A stretch of DNA of 21,835 nucleotides from NCBI GenBank assembly GCA_041907145.1, contig JAYRHW010000089.1, positions 1 through 21,835 on the forward strand, written 5' to 3'. How positions within the stretch are numbered: position 1 is the stretch's first letter; each line of letters opens with the position of its first letter. This stretch comes from JAFLCA01 sp041907145. GTDB taxonomy: Bacteria; Bdellovibrionota_C; UBA2361; JAFLCA01. The translations under genes were made by a program, and so were the position numbers. Below the pieces are notes generated by a model. That model ran no database searches, was not told the DNA's origin, and saw nothing but the letters and a program-made list of their open reading frames with translations. Below are positions 7,244 to 13,404 of the stretch, in pieces.

Positions 7244-7454
7244 TGTTTGGGCGCGAAATCCTCGGAAGGGGGCTTTTTTCTGGGGGTTTTAGTAACTTAG
7301 CGGATGGACTATGAAATCACTTCCTTTCGCTTTGTTTGTTCAGCACCCGTTGATTGCTTACACCTCGCACTCCGCAGTCTCCGTGTCTCCGCGGCAATAG
7401 AGTCGGTATCCTGCTTTTTGTTCCTAATTCCCTTTGAGAAATTTGGGGAGGGGG
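7244..7454. other. Non-coding part of the flagellin/terB-like intergenic region
   Basis: The gap between flagellin (start 7067) and the TerB-like stop (7455) is 387 bp. Apart from the sigma-28 promoter I see no gene in it. This part holds G-runs and T-runs (around 7266-7300 and 7445-7454) and a CTCCG-rich stretch at 7365-7394. An 83-codon plus-strand frame (7304-7555) has no recognisable content and overlaps the TerB-like gene on the opposite strand, so I do not call it. Confidence 0.5.
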
Positions 7455-7934
7455 TTACGCAGCTTGCTGAGGCTTCAATTCTACCCCCAGCAAATCGGCA
7501 AATTTGTGCCGTAAGTAAGTCTCGAATCCGTCCTCTACGCCGTCAGCGGATATGACATCCTCGATTACTTCCATTATCACTTGGCGCTGAGCAGGATCTA
7601 GATTTTCCTTCAACATGCCGGCAAAGCGCGAGGTTCCGCGCAAGTTTTTAAGCGTCTGGTTAGCTTGATTAATTAAGGCAGTAACTTCAGCCTTACTGGT
7701 GCCGAAAACTCGGCGCAAACCGTTTTGGATGATATTGTATTCTTGAATATCGAAGTTTTGGTCGCAGCCTGCTAGCTCCACCAAAAGGACGCTTAGAGCG
7801 ACTTCCAAGTCCTTCTTTGGCAGGGCCGATTTGCCGCCGCGACGATTTGGCATTTGCTTTTCTAGTAATCTGTCGTTGTTCAGAAAAATGTCCTGAACGG
7901 TACTGTGCAGAATGTTGTTGGCAACTTTGCTCAT
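7455..7934 (-). CDS. TerB-family protein
   Basis: The 159-residue, largely helical protein has the TerB/tellurite-resistance-like layout. A first helix-loop-helix reads LSVLLVELAGCDQNFDIQEY (48-66) with Asp58 and Glu65. A second repeat reads ISADGVEDGFETYL (128-141) with Asp131 and acidic partners. In TerB proteins such paired acidic loops bind divalent metal. The N-terminal 40 residues are basic and probably unstructured. It starts at ATG 7934 with GGGG nearby and diverges from the receiver-like gene across about 130 bp. There are no ter-operon partners, so this is likely a stand-alone TerB-domain protein rather than a tellurite operon. Confidence 0.7.
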   Translation of the reverse strand: MSKVANNILHSTVQDIFLNNDRLLEKQMPNRRGGKSALPKKDLEVALSVLLVELAGCDQNFDIQEYNIIQNGLRRVFGTSKAEVTALINQANQTLKNLRGTSRFAGMLKENLDPAQRQVIMEVIEDVISADGVEDGFETYLRHKFADLLGVELKPQQAA

Positions 7935-7992
7935 AGAGCCCCGTATGAACCCTCAAATAGCTGATATATGTAGTAGTTATGCGCCCAAAGCC

Positions 7993-8016
7993 GGCTAAGG
8001 TGACTTTTCTTTAGCC
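7993..8016. repeat. Short inverted repeat in the divergent terB-like/receiver-like region
   Basis: GGCTAA (7993-7998) and TTAGCC (8011-8016) form 6-bp arms with a 12-nt spacer, centred in the 133-bp divergent promoter region. It is a possible operator serving both genes, but six-base arms can arise by chance. Confidence 0.25.
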
Positions 8017-8032
8017 CAAAAAGGGAGCATAT

Positions 8033-8083
8033 ATGGCTGAAATGAGACTAGTTTCGAGCCTCGTACTATGCTCGTCGTTATAG
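8033..8083 (+). CDS. Possible 16-codon leader peptide overlapping the receiver-like gene
   Basis: An ATG at 8033 sits six bases after AAGGGAG, the best Shine-Dalgarno in this region. The frame encodes MAEMRLVSSLVLCSSL and stops at TAG 8081-8083, sixteen bases inside the next gene. The downstream ATG at 8068 has no Shine-Dalgarno of its own. Initiation of the larger gene may therefore depend on ribosomes terminating here. It is too short to judge by codon statistics. Confidence 0.3.
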   Translation: MAEMRLVSSLVLCSSL

Positions 8084-8418
8084 GGACCCAGGATCGCTAT
8101 TTTGGCACCAACCTTACCCGCATCGTGACCGAGGCGGGGCTACGTAGCATTCGCACCGCCAAAGTCGAGCGCCTTATCAAAGAGCTTAAGCTGCCTGGCT
8201 GTATCGCTGTCGTCGATATGGCCTGGGAGGATCTGCAGGCGGCGGGCGTCCTTAAGCAGTTGGTAAACATCGGCCGCATCACTGACAATAAGGTTATCTG
8301 TATCTGTCCTAACCAGGAGGAGGATCTCAAGAAACTGGCCAAATCGGCGCGCGCCTCCGAGCTGTTCATTCGGTATGATTTAGAGACTTCCTTCAAGGAG
8401 TATCTTAAGAATTTGTAA
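8068..8418 (+). CDS. Degenerate response-regulator receiver-like protein
   Basis: The 116-residue protein follows a CheY-like alternating pattern: strand LVVIGT (2-7), helix, strand near 26-30, strand IAVVD ending in Asp50, strand VICIC (76-80), and a last strand LFIRY (99-103). Asp50 occupies the phospho-acceptor position. The acidic pair after strand 1 is reduced to GTQD, and the conserved Thr/Ser and Lys of strands 4 and 5 are not apparent. It is probably a stand-alone pseudo-receiver that works by protein contact rather than phosphorylation. No in-frame upstream start exists before the stop at 8038. It is followed by the TPR-like gene, 40 bp on. The fold is inferred by eye. Confidence 0.55.
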   Translation: MLVVIGTQDRYFGTNLTRIVTEAGLRSIRTAKVERLIKELKLPGCIAVVDMAWEDLQAAGVLKQLVNIGRITDNKVICICPNQEEDLKKLAKSARASELFIRYDLETSFKEYLKNL

Positions 8419-8458
8419 CTCGTTATCCTCGTTGGCGCTGTTTCTTGGAGTCGAAAGC

Positions 8459-9700
8459 ATGCCAAGCCCTTCCACTCATAATCCTGCCCCTTTTGGAGAG
8501 GACTGGAGGAGCTTCGACCCAGGGCGAGTTGACCTGAGCCCTGAGCGCAGGGCTTGGTGCGTGGAGTCCGGGCTTGCCGAGTATTTGCGGGGGGACCGGG
8601 CAGCGGGCGATCTGATGAAGGCGCACCTTGCCGCGACTTCTGATACAGAGACCCGTCTCATCTTCGAGCGCTTAGAGACGAGAATCGGAGCGCTCGTTTC
8701 ACCATTTTCCAGGACGCAGGCCGAGGCTGCTGCTGTAGTTGCCTCCCTGGCACGCAACTTCTTGACTGATTGGGGCACAAAACTTTGGCAACACACCGCA
8801 GATATCGCGCTTGCGGCTGACCAGACGGACCTTCACCGCGCGGCATTGATCAAAGTTGCGCGCCTATGCTTCGATGCGGACAACCTTCCGCGCTGCCGTG
8901 AAGCTTGCAAGGCCGTTTTGTCCCTGCCTTCGGAGCGGTCAGTATCCCATCTAGAGGACTATCTTCGTGCCTACACCCTTATGGGGCAGACATTTTGGGT
9001 CGAGTACAATGAACCTCGCGCCGAACGCTGTGCGGAGGCGATGTCTTCTTACATCGCTGATCACCGAGGTCTCGTTCGACAAGTTCTCAAGAGTTCGACG
9101 TTTGAACAGCGGGGCGCATTTCAGGCTGTTTTGAATGCGCACCTTTTTATAGCCGAGTTGATGGGCGCTGATGGACAGTACGAAGAGGCAAGAGAAATGC
9201 TGAAGATAGTCGGCGACATCATTCTGAAGCGTCACCCACATGAGCTGGATGGTTGTGCCCAGCTCTTGCTTGCTTCTGCTCGGCTAAGCTACGACGAGGG
9301 CACTCGACAGATGGATACCGGGCGTGGGCCAGAGGCGGCTGATGTCGCCTATTCCGACAGTATTGAATTTCTCGAACTTGCCACCCGATTGATGGATGCG
9401 CACAAGGATGACTGGAATAGCGATCTGCGTCGTGGAGAGGTCACGCTATGGATTGGCAAGGTTCGCTATGAAATGGGCGATGTTACTGAGGCCCTCGGGG
9501 AACTTGAGGACGCACTCTATCTTCTGCGAGAGCAGGAAGTTTTCGGAAATAGTGAGTGCGCGGCCTTTAGTGACGAAGCGCGTCGCTTGATCGATGAGTG
9601 CCGTGAGGATCTCAAAGCTTCAAAAGGCGCAGATTCAGAGGAAGACCAAGAGGAAAAGGACTCGGATGAGTCTTGGCGCCCGGAAAATGACCCGGAGTAG
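8459..9700 (+). CDS. TPR-like helical repeat protein with acidic tail
   Basis: I chose ATG 8459, preceded at 8 bases by GGAG, over a TTG at 8432 that adds nine residues. The 413-residue product has no signal peptide. From about residue 100 to 375 it consists of helix pairs with TPR-like Ala/Gly/Tyr spacing, for example around LIKVARLCFDADNLPRCREA, LNAHLFIAELMGADGQYEEA and LWIGKVRYEMGDVTEALGEL. The last ~30 residues are highly acidic (Glu/Asp/Ser-rich). TPR arrays act as protein-binding scaffolds, which would suit a partner of the receiver-like protein 40 bp upstream. The partner is unknown. Its stop lies 2 bp from the stop of the converging Cys-rich gene. Confidence 0.75.
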   Translation: MPSPSTHNPAPFGEDWRSFDPGRVDLSPERRAWCVESGLAEYLRGDRAAGDLMKAHLAATSDTETRLIFERLETRIGALVSPFSRTQAEAAAVVASLARNFLTDWGTKLWQHTADIALAADQTDLHRAALIKVARLCFDADNLPRCREACKAVLSLPSERSVSHLEDYLRAYTLMGQTFWVEYNEPRAERCAEAMSSYIADHRGLVRQVLKSSTFEQRGAFQAVLNAHLFIAELMGADGQYEEAREMLKIVGDIILKRHPHELDGCAQLLLASARLSYDEGTRQMDTGRGPEAADVAYSDSIEFLELATRLMDAHKDDWNSDLRRGEVTLWIGKVRYEMGDVTEALGELEDALYLLREQEVFGNSECAAFSDEARRLIDECREDLKASKGADSEEDQEEKDSDESWRPENDPE

Positions 9701-9702
9701 GG

Positions 9703-10323
9703 TTACTTCAATAGTTCAGGACATTCCCGCTTTACGACCTTCTCGAGTCGATCGCATTGTTCAGGCACAAAGCAGACGTTAATAGCCCGTTGAACCATAT
9801 TGCATAGAGCGATCTTTGCCTGCGTCATGCCGCTGCAACGTTCCACCGTGGAAGTCGTGACCTCGACAAGCTGGGTGGCGTCATCCTCGCACTGCTTGAT
9901 GCATGGGGGAGAATTCCATACATCTTTACCGCTGCAGGCGTCTCGACGAGTGCAGAGCATAAAAGGTTCGACGACCTTTGCGACTGCGTATGAGGCGGTC
10001 ATGCACCAGGCGATTGTGAAGAAGTCCTGCTCATCCGGCGTGGTAAAAATTGACCGACAGCGCTCCAGGTCTGTTTCAAGAAAATGAGGGGTCTTTGATG
10101 CTTTGTCGCTTTCACAGCCTTGTACGCAAGGATCTTGATTCGGTAATCCAGCCGCTAGGATCTTAAAATCCGGGCACTTCTTGCGAACGCAGGCCAGCGG
10201 CTCTGCGTACATATCGACGAGCTCGCCTTTGATTTCCTGACAATTTGATTCAGCCTGGGTAGGGGCAATAGGGGGCATTACAAGGAAGGCGAGAAGGAGG
10301 GAGAGACAATCTCGAGCTTTCAT
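9703..10323 (-). CDS. Exported 16-cysteine protein with internal duplication
   Basis: The 206-residue product has a signal peptide (basic start, hydrophobic 7-20, cleavage near PTQA-ES at 24-25). The mature chain has 16 cysteines: 28, 45, 50, 66, 70, 89, 107, 124, 130, 141, 145, 163, 174, 184, 190 and 201. The even number suggests up to eight disulfides in the periplasm. Two units repeat the order EP..C.4-5.C, PC..xC, ERC, C: residues 41-107 and 119-174. A partial third unit follows at 184-201. I do not recognise the family. The ATG overlaps the kdsD stop (ATGA, 10320-10323), so the two are translationally coupled. A heme protein is unlikely because no CxxCH is present. Confidence 0.75.
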   Translation of the reverse strand: MKARDCLSLLLAFLVMPPIAPTQAESNCQEIKGELVDMYAEPLACVRKKCPDFKILAAGLPNQDPCVQGCESDKASKTPHFLETDLERCRSIFTTPDEQDFFTIAWCMTASYAVAKVVEPFMLCTRRDACSGKDVWNSPPCIKQCEDDATQLVEVTTSTVERCSGMTQAKIALCNMVQRAINVCFVPEQCDRLEKVVKRECPELLK

Positions 10324-11348
10324 CGCAGGCGAATATCAACCAAGTCTTGAATGTCGAGCATTCCAACGGGCTTGCGATCCGAGTCGATGACTATCAACTG
10401 ATCGATTTTAAATTCGCTCATGATCCGAAGCGCTTCCTGAACTATTTGTTCAGGGGAGATGGTCTTTGGGTTTGCCGTCATTATCTTTTTGATTGGCAGC
10501 TCCAAGAAATCATCGCCATCTTCAAGCAAGCGGCGTAGGTTGCCGTCAGTAAATACCCCCGAGAGCCTGCCCTTCGCGTCCACCATAGACGCTGCGCCGG
10601 GACGACCCTTGGTAACGGTAATACGGTGGAGCACCTCTCGAGTCTTCATGGTCTCCGGTACGACGCAGTTTTCCTGATCACGTCGCATGACTTCCGAGAC
10701 GAGCATCAATCTGCGTCCGAGGTTGCCGCCGGGATGATAGAGGGCAAACTGCTCCTTGCTGAAATTCTGACGCTCGAGGACTGCCATTGCCAAGGCATCA
10801 CCGAGCGCCAACATGGCCGTTGTCGAGGTCGTAGGAGCGAGACCCAGAGGACCAGCTTCGATCACTTTGCCAATAGAAAGCACCACATCGCTGTGCTTAG
10901 CCAACGTAGAACTTGCTTCTCCGGTTATGGCAATGACCGGGCAGCCCATACGGCGCACATGAGGGAGAATGCCGATGGTTTCAGCGGTCTCTCCGGAGTT
11001 CGAGAGTAGGAGGGCGATATCGTTTTTTGTGTAGCGCCCGAGATCACCGTGAATTGCCTCGGCGGGATGAAGGAAATAGGACGGAACGCCGGTGCTGGCA
11101 AAGGTGGCTGAAATTTTCATCGCCACAAAGCCGGCCTTGCCCATGCCAGAGACGACGACTCGTCCTTGCTCAGGAAGCTGCAAAATCATCCCAACAGCTT
11201 GCTCGAACGATCCGTCAAGTTGCTTAGCGAGGTTGGCAATGGCCTCAGACTCCAAGCGCAAGATTTCAGCGGCATACGAGCAAGAAGATCTCTTGGTGAC
11301 GAAGCGACCAGAACGCTTGGAGATTGTACGAGCGGATAATTTTTTCAC
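10320..11348 (-). CDS. kdsD: D-arabinose 5-phosphate isomerase (SIS + two CBS domains)
   Basis: This enzyme interconverts ribulose 5-phosphate and arabinose 5-phosphate, the first step of Kdo synthesis for lipopolysaccharide. The 342-residue protein has a SIS domain (about 50-195) with SNSGET (116-121). Two CBS domains follow at about 218-280 and 285-340. As I recall the E. coli KdsD active site (Lys59, Glu111, Glu152, His193), all four residues are present here at a constant +12 offset: Lys71, Glu123, Glu164 and His205. This supports an active enzyme. The start is GTG at 11348; no in-frame ATG exists near the N-terminus. A weak TAGAAT -10-like element lies upstream, but the gene could also be read from the traB promoter. 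The Cys-rich gene overlaps its stop. Confidence 0.93.
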   Translation of the reverse strand: MKKLSARTISKRSGRFVTKRSSCSYAAEILRLESEAIANLAKQLDGSFEQAVGMILQLPEQGRVVVSGMGKAGFVAMKISATFASTGVPSYFLHPAEAIHGDLGRYTKNDIALLLSNSGETAETIGILPHVRRMGCPVIAITGEASSTLAKHSDVVLSIGKVIEAGPLGLAPTTSTTAMLALGDALAMAVLERQNFSKEQFALYHPGGNLGRRLMLVSEVMRRDQENCVVPETMKTREVLHRITVTKGRPGAASMVDAKGRLSGVFTDGNLRRLLEDGDDFLELPIKKIMTANPKTISPEQIVQEALRIMSEFKIDQLIVIDSDRKPVGMLDIQDLVDIRLR

Positions 11349-11416
11349 CTTAACTACTTACCATTATTGGCGATTCTAAGCAAAAGCGCGGTAAATCTAC
11401 CAACTTGGAAGCCGCC

Positions 11417-11665
11417 TTAGGCGCCGAGCAGTTGACTGGAAAGCAGTGTGGCAAGTGCGATGATCGAAATCAAACAAAGATAGAAGAAGAAAACATTTCC
11501 TCGTTGTCTGTATCCAACGGCCAACCCCAAGAGACCTCCGAGAATCGGAGCAAGAAAGGCAGGCCAGTCTTGGCTCGAAAAACTCCAGGGCAAAGCAATC
11601 AGCAGCCCGGTCAGTCCCCCAAGTAGTATGCAGGCAATTTCTCGGAATCCCACCAAGGCTCTCAA
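11417..11665 (-). CDS. Small three-helix membrane protein coupled to TraB-family gene
   Basis: The 82-residue protein is almost entirely hydrophobic, with three predicted membrane segments near 9-26, 34-51 and 58-78. The middle helix has Gly-rich packing (ILGGLLGLAVG), and a short basic loop YRQRGN precedes the last helix. No family is recognised. Its ATG overlaps the stop of the TraB/PrgY-type gene (ATGA, 11662-11665). It is therefore probably made stoichiometrically with that membrane protein and may partner it. kdsD starts 68 bp downstream on the same strand. Confidence 0.68.
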   Translation of the reverse strand: MRALVGFREIACILLGGLTGLLIALPWSFSSQDWPAFLAPILGGLLGLAVGYRQRGNVFFFYLCLISIIALATLLSSQLLGA

Positions 11666-12852
11666 AAATAGTGCAGCATAGATGATATCATCCCGATTCC
11701 GAACAGGGCGCCGAGCGAGCCGAAAATATTCGTCATAGCAACCACGAGCAATATTCTGCTTACTCTATTGGACCAAATGCCCTTCATGGTGACGATGTCG
11801 TCGGCGATGCTTTCAAAGTCGGAAACCAAGGGCTTGCGCAGCATAGCCTCGACAAGCCCCGCCACCCAGCCGGAGGCAATGAAGGGATTAAGCGAGGTGA
11901 AGGGAGCTGAAACAAAAGCCGAGAGTATCGTCAGCGGATGAGGCAGAGCCAGCGCGGCTCCGAATGCCGCAAAGAGCCCATTGATCCAGAACCAGGCGCT
12001 GACCATTTGCATGCTTGCGCCCGCGCCGGAGGTAAAGAACCCCCAGATGACTAAGCCAAGTACAATAGCGGGAATGGTCCAGGCCAATATTCTCGATATT
12101 CTGCCTTTCGGGGGAATTATATCCAGTGGAGCCGTGTCGATCTCGTTACCGAACAGCGAGAGCATGCCGGGCACATGACCGGCGCCGACGACGGCAACAA
12201 TAGTTTTGCCGGGAGCATTCTGCACCTTTGCGGTGAGATATTTATCGCGCTCATCGATGAGAGTTTCTCGAACTTCCGGCAGCTTGGCGCTGAATTCTCG
12301 CATGAGCTCGTGAAGTGCATCGGAAGACTTCATACGCTCGATTTCCTCTTCCGAAATCTTCTCGTCGCTAAAGAGGCCGCTGCCCATAGCCGAGCAAAGT
12401 TTGAGCGTGCTGCCGAAACTTAAATTAGCCCATGTGCGCTTAAGCGTGGTGCGTACTTCGCGGTCGGCGAAGACTAAATTGGCACCGACTTCCTTTGCGA
12501 CCTGTGCCGCGGCTAACATCTCTGCGCCGGGCTTTACATCAAGCTGCTGCCCCAATTTTTTTTGAAATCCCGCCAGCATAAGTTGCGCCATCAGTACGTA
12601 TGCCTTGCCGGCGCGTATGACGGACACGACATCGGTCTTTTTCCAGCGGTCCGGATCTTGAAGCGACTGATAGCGTGGCTCGCAAAGTTCGATGGCAACT
12701 GTATCGGGCTTAACTTCGCGGATGACAGACTCAGCAAGCTCGGTGCTCTTCTTACTAATGTGCGCAGTACCGACTAGGTAGATGGACCGCTCGCCAAGCC
12801 GAATTAAGTCGACATTATCCCTATATTTTTCAGTGGTAGGAGTCGGTGACAT
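11662..12852 (-). CDS. TraB/PrgY-family membrane protein (Tiki/TraB superfamily)
   Basis: The 396-residue protein has the soluble TraB domain first. GTAHIS (28-33) provides the first GxxH, then VAIELCEPRY (52-61), FADREVRTTLKR (128-139), LIDERDKYLT (198-207) and GAGHVPGM (223-230, the second GxxH). The C-terminal half has hydrophobic segments at about 256-272, 282-302, 306-325 and 366-390. TraB/PrgY proteins are best known for inactivating peptide pheromones in enterococcal plasmids, and the superfamily includes the Tiki metalloproteases. The two GxxH motifs and Glu55 are consistent with a metal-dependent protease fold. The biological substrate here is unknown. A good promoter precedes it. 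Confidence 0.87.
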   Translation of the reverse strand: MSPTPTTEKYRDNVDLIRLGERSIYLVGTAHISKKSTELAESVIREVKPDTVAIELCEPRYQSLQDPDRWKKTDVVSVIRAGKAYVLMAQLMLAGFQKKLGQQLDVKPGAEMLAAAQVAKEVGANLVFADREVRTTLKRTWANLSFGSTLKLCSAMGSGLFSDEKISEEEIERMKSSDALHELMREFSAKLPEVRETLIDERDKYLTAKVQNAPGKTIVAVVGAGHVPGMLSLFGNEIDTAPLDIIPPKGRISRILAWTIPAIVLGLVIWGFFTSGAGASMQMVSAWFWINGLFAAFGAALALPHPLTILSAFVSAPFTSLNPFIASGWVAGLVEAMLRKPLVSDFESIADDIVTMKGIWSNRVSRILLVVAMTNIFGSLGALFGIGMISSMLHYF

Positions 12853-12884
12853 TCACGTTTTCGCAGTGGCTAAGAGCTGATAAA

Positions 12885-12913
12885 ATTGTAACTATCGTTT
12901 GTATTCAGCACAA
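12885..12913 (-). promoter_or_regulatory. Sigma-70-type promoter for the traB-like operon
   Basis: Minus strand: TTGTGC (-35, 12913-12908), a 17-nt spacer, then TACAAT (-10, 12890-12885). The expected start is near 12878, about 26 nt ahead of the ATG at 12852. It lies in the 90-bp region shared with the divergent CBS gene. Confidence 0.58.
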
Positions 12914-12942
12914 CGCCTTCGGAGCTGTTTCAGGGGAATTAT

Positions 12943-13347
12943 ATGCGAGTTCAGGACGTCATGACTTCGTGTCCGCACTATATAGATTCGCAAGCGTCGC
13001 TTGACGATGCCTTGAAAAAGATGAAACTGCAGCAAGTTCGTCATCTTCCGGTGGTCAAAGAAGGGGCCTTAATAGGGGTGCTTTCGGAACGGGATGCGCA
13101 GCTTAGCCAATTTGTCTGTAAAACCACTAACTACTGTCCGATGGCTGGCGAGGTTTGTATCGGGGAGGTTTACAGCGTTCCCGGTGATACGCATGTTGCC
13201 AAGGTCGCGTTGGATATGGCGGATAAGAAGCGAGACTATGCCATCGTTGTCGATGCTTCAGAGAATGTGATTGGCATTTTTACAACGACTGATGCTTGCA
13301 GATTATTGCACCTGACGATGAATGATAAGAAGTCGCTGAAGGGATAG
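12943..13347 (+). CDS. Stand-alone CBS-pair protein with Cys-containing linker
   Basis: The 134-residue protein is two CBS domains back to back: VQDVMTSCPHYID to IGVLSERD (3-51), then IGEVYSVPGDTHV to IGIFTTTDACRLL (73-122). CBS pairs bind adenine nucleotides in a central cleft and usually act as energy sensors for a partner. The linker between them carries Cys59, Cys65 and Cys72, with Cys10 and Cys119 elsewhere. That is more cysteine than I expect for such a small CBS protein. AGGGG precedes the ATG. It diverges from the TraB-like gene and converges on copA. No partner enzyme is adjacent. Confidence 0.86.
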   Translation: MRVQDVMTSCPHYIDSQASLDDALKKMKLQQVRHLPVVKEGALIGVLSERDAQLSQFVCKTTNYCPMAGEVCIGEVYSVPGDTHVAKVALDMADKKRDYAIVVDASENVIGIFTTTDACRLLHLTMNDKKSLKG

Positions 13348-13404
13348 AAATCGCGTAGTCTGTCAGCTAAAGTTGCGATTGCTGCAGCCTAAGCCAGTCC
13401 GGAA

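Noticed and set aside
7304..7555. 83-codon plus-strand frame in the flagellin/terB-like intergenic region
   Set aside because: No domain, no ribosome site, and its 3' half lies over the TerB-like gene on the other strand.
9594..9782. Plus-strand reading frame rich in Arg/Lys across the TPR-like gene end
   Set aside because: It is an out-of-frame shadow of the acidic tail; amino acid content follows from the GAG/GAA codons in the real frame.
13348..13404. AATCGC/GCGATT inverted repeat between the CBS gene and copA, a possible bidirectional terminator
   Set aside because: Only 6-bp arms with a 20-nt loop and no U-run on either strand.
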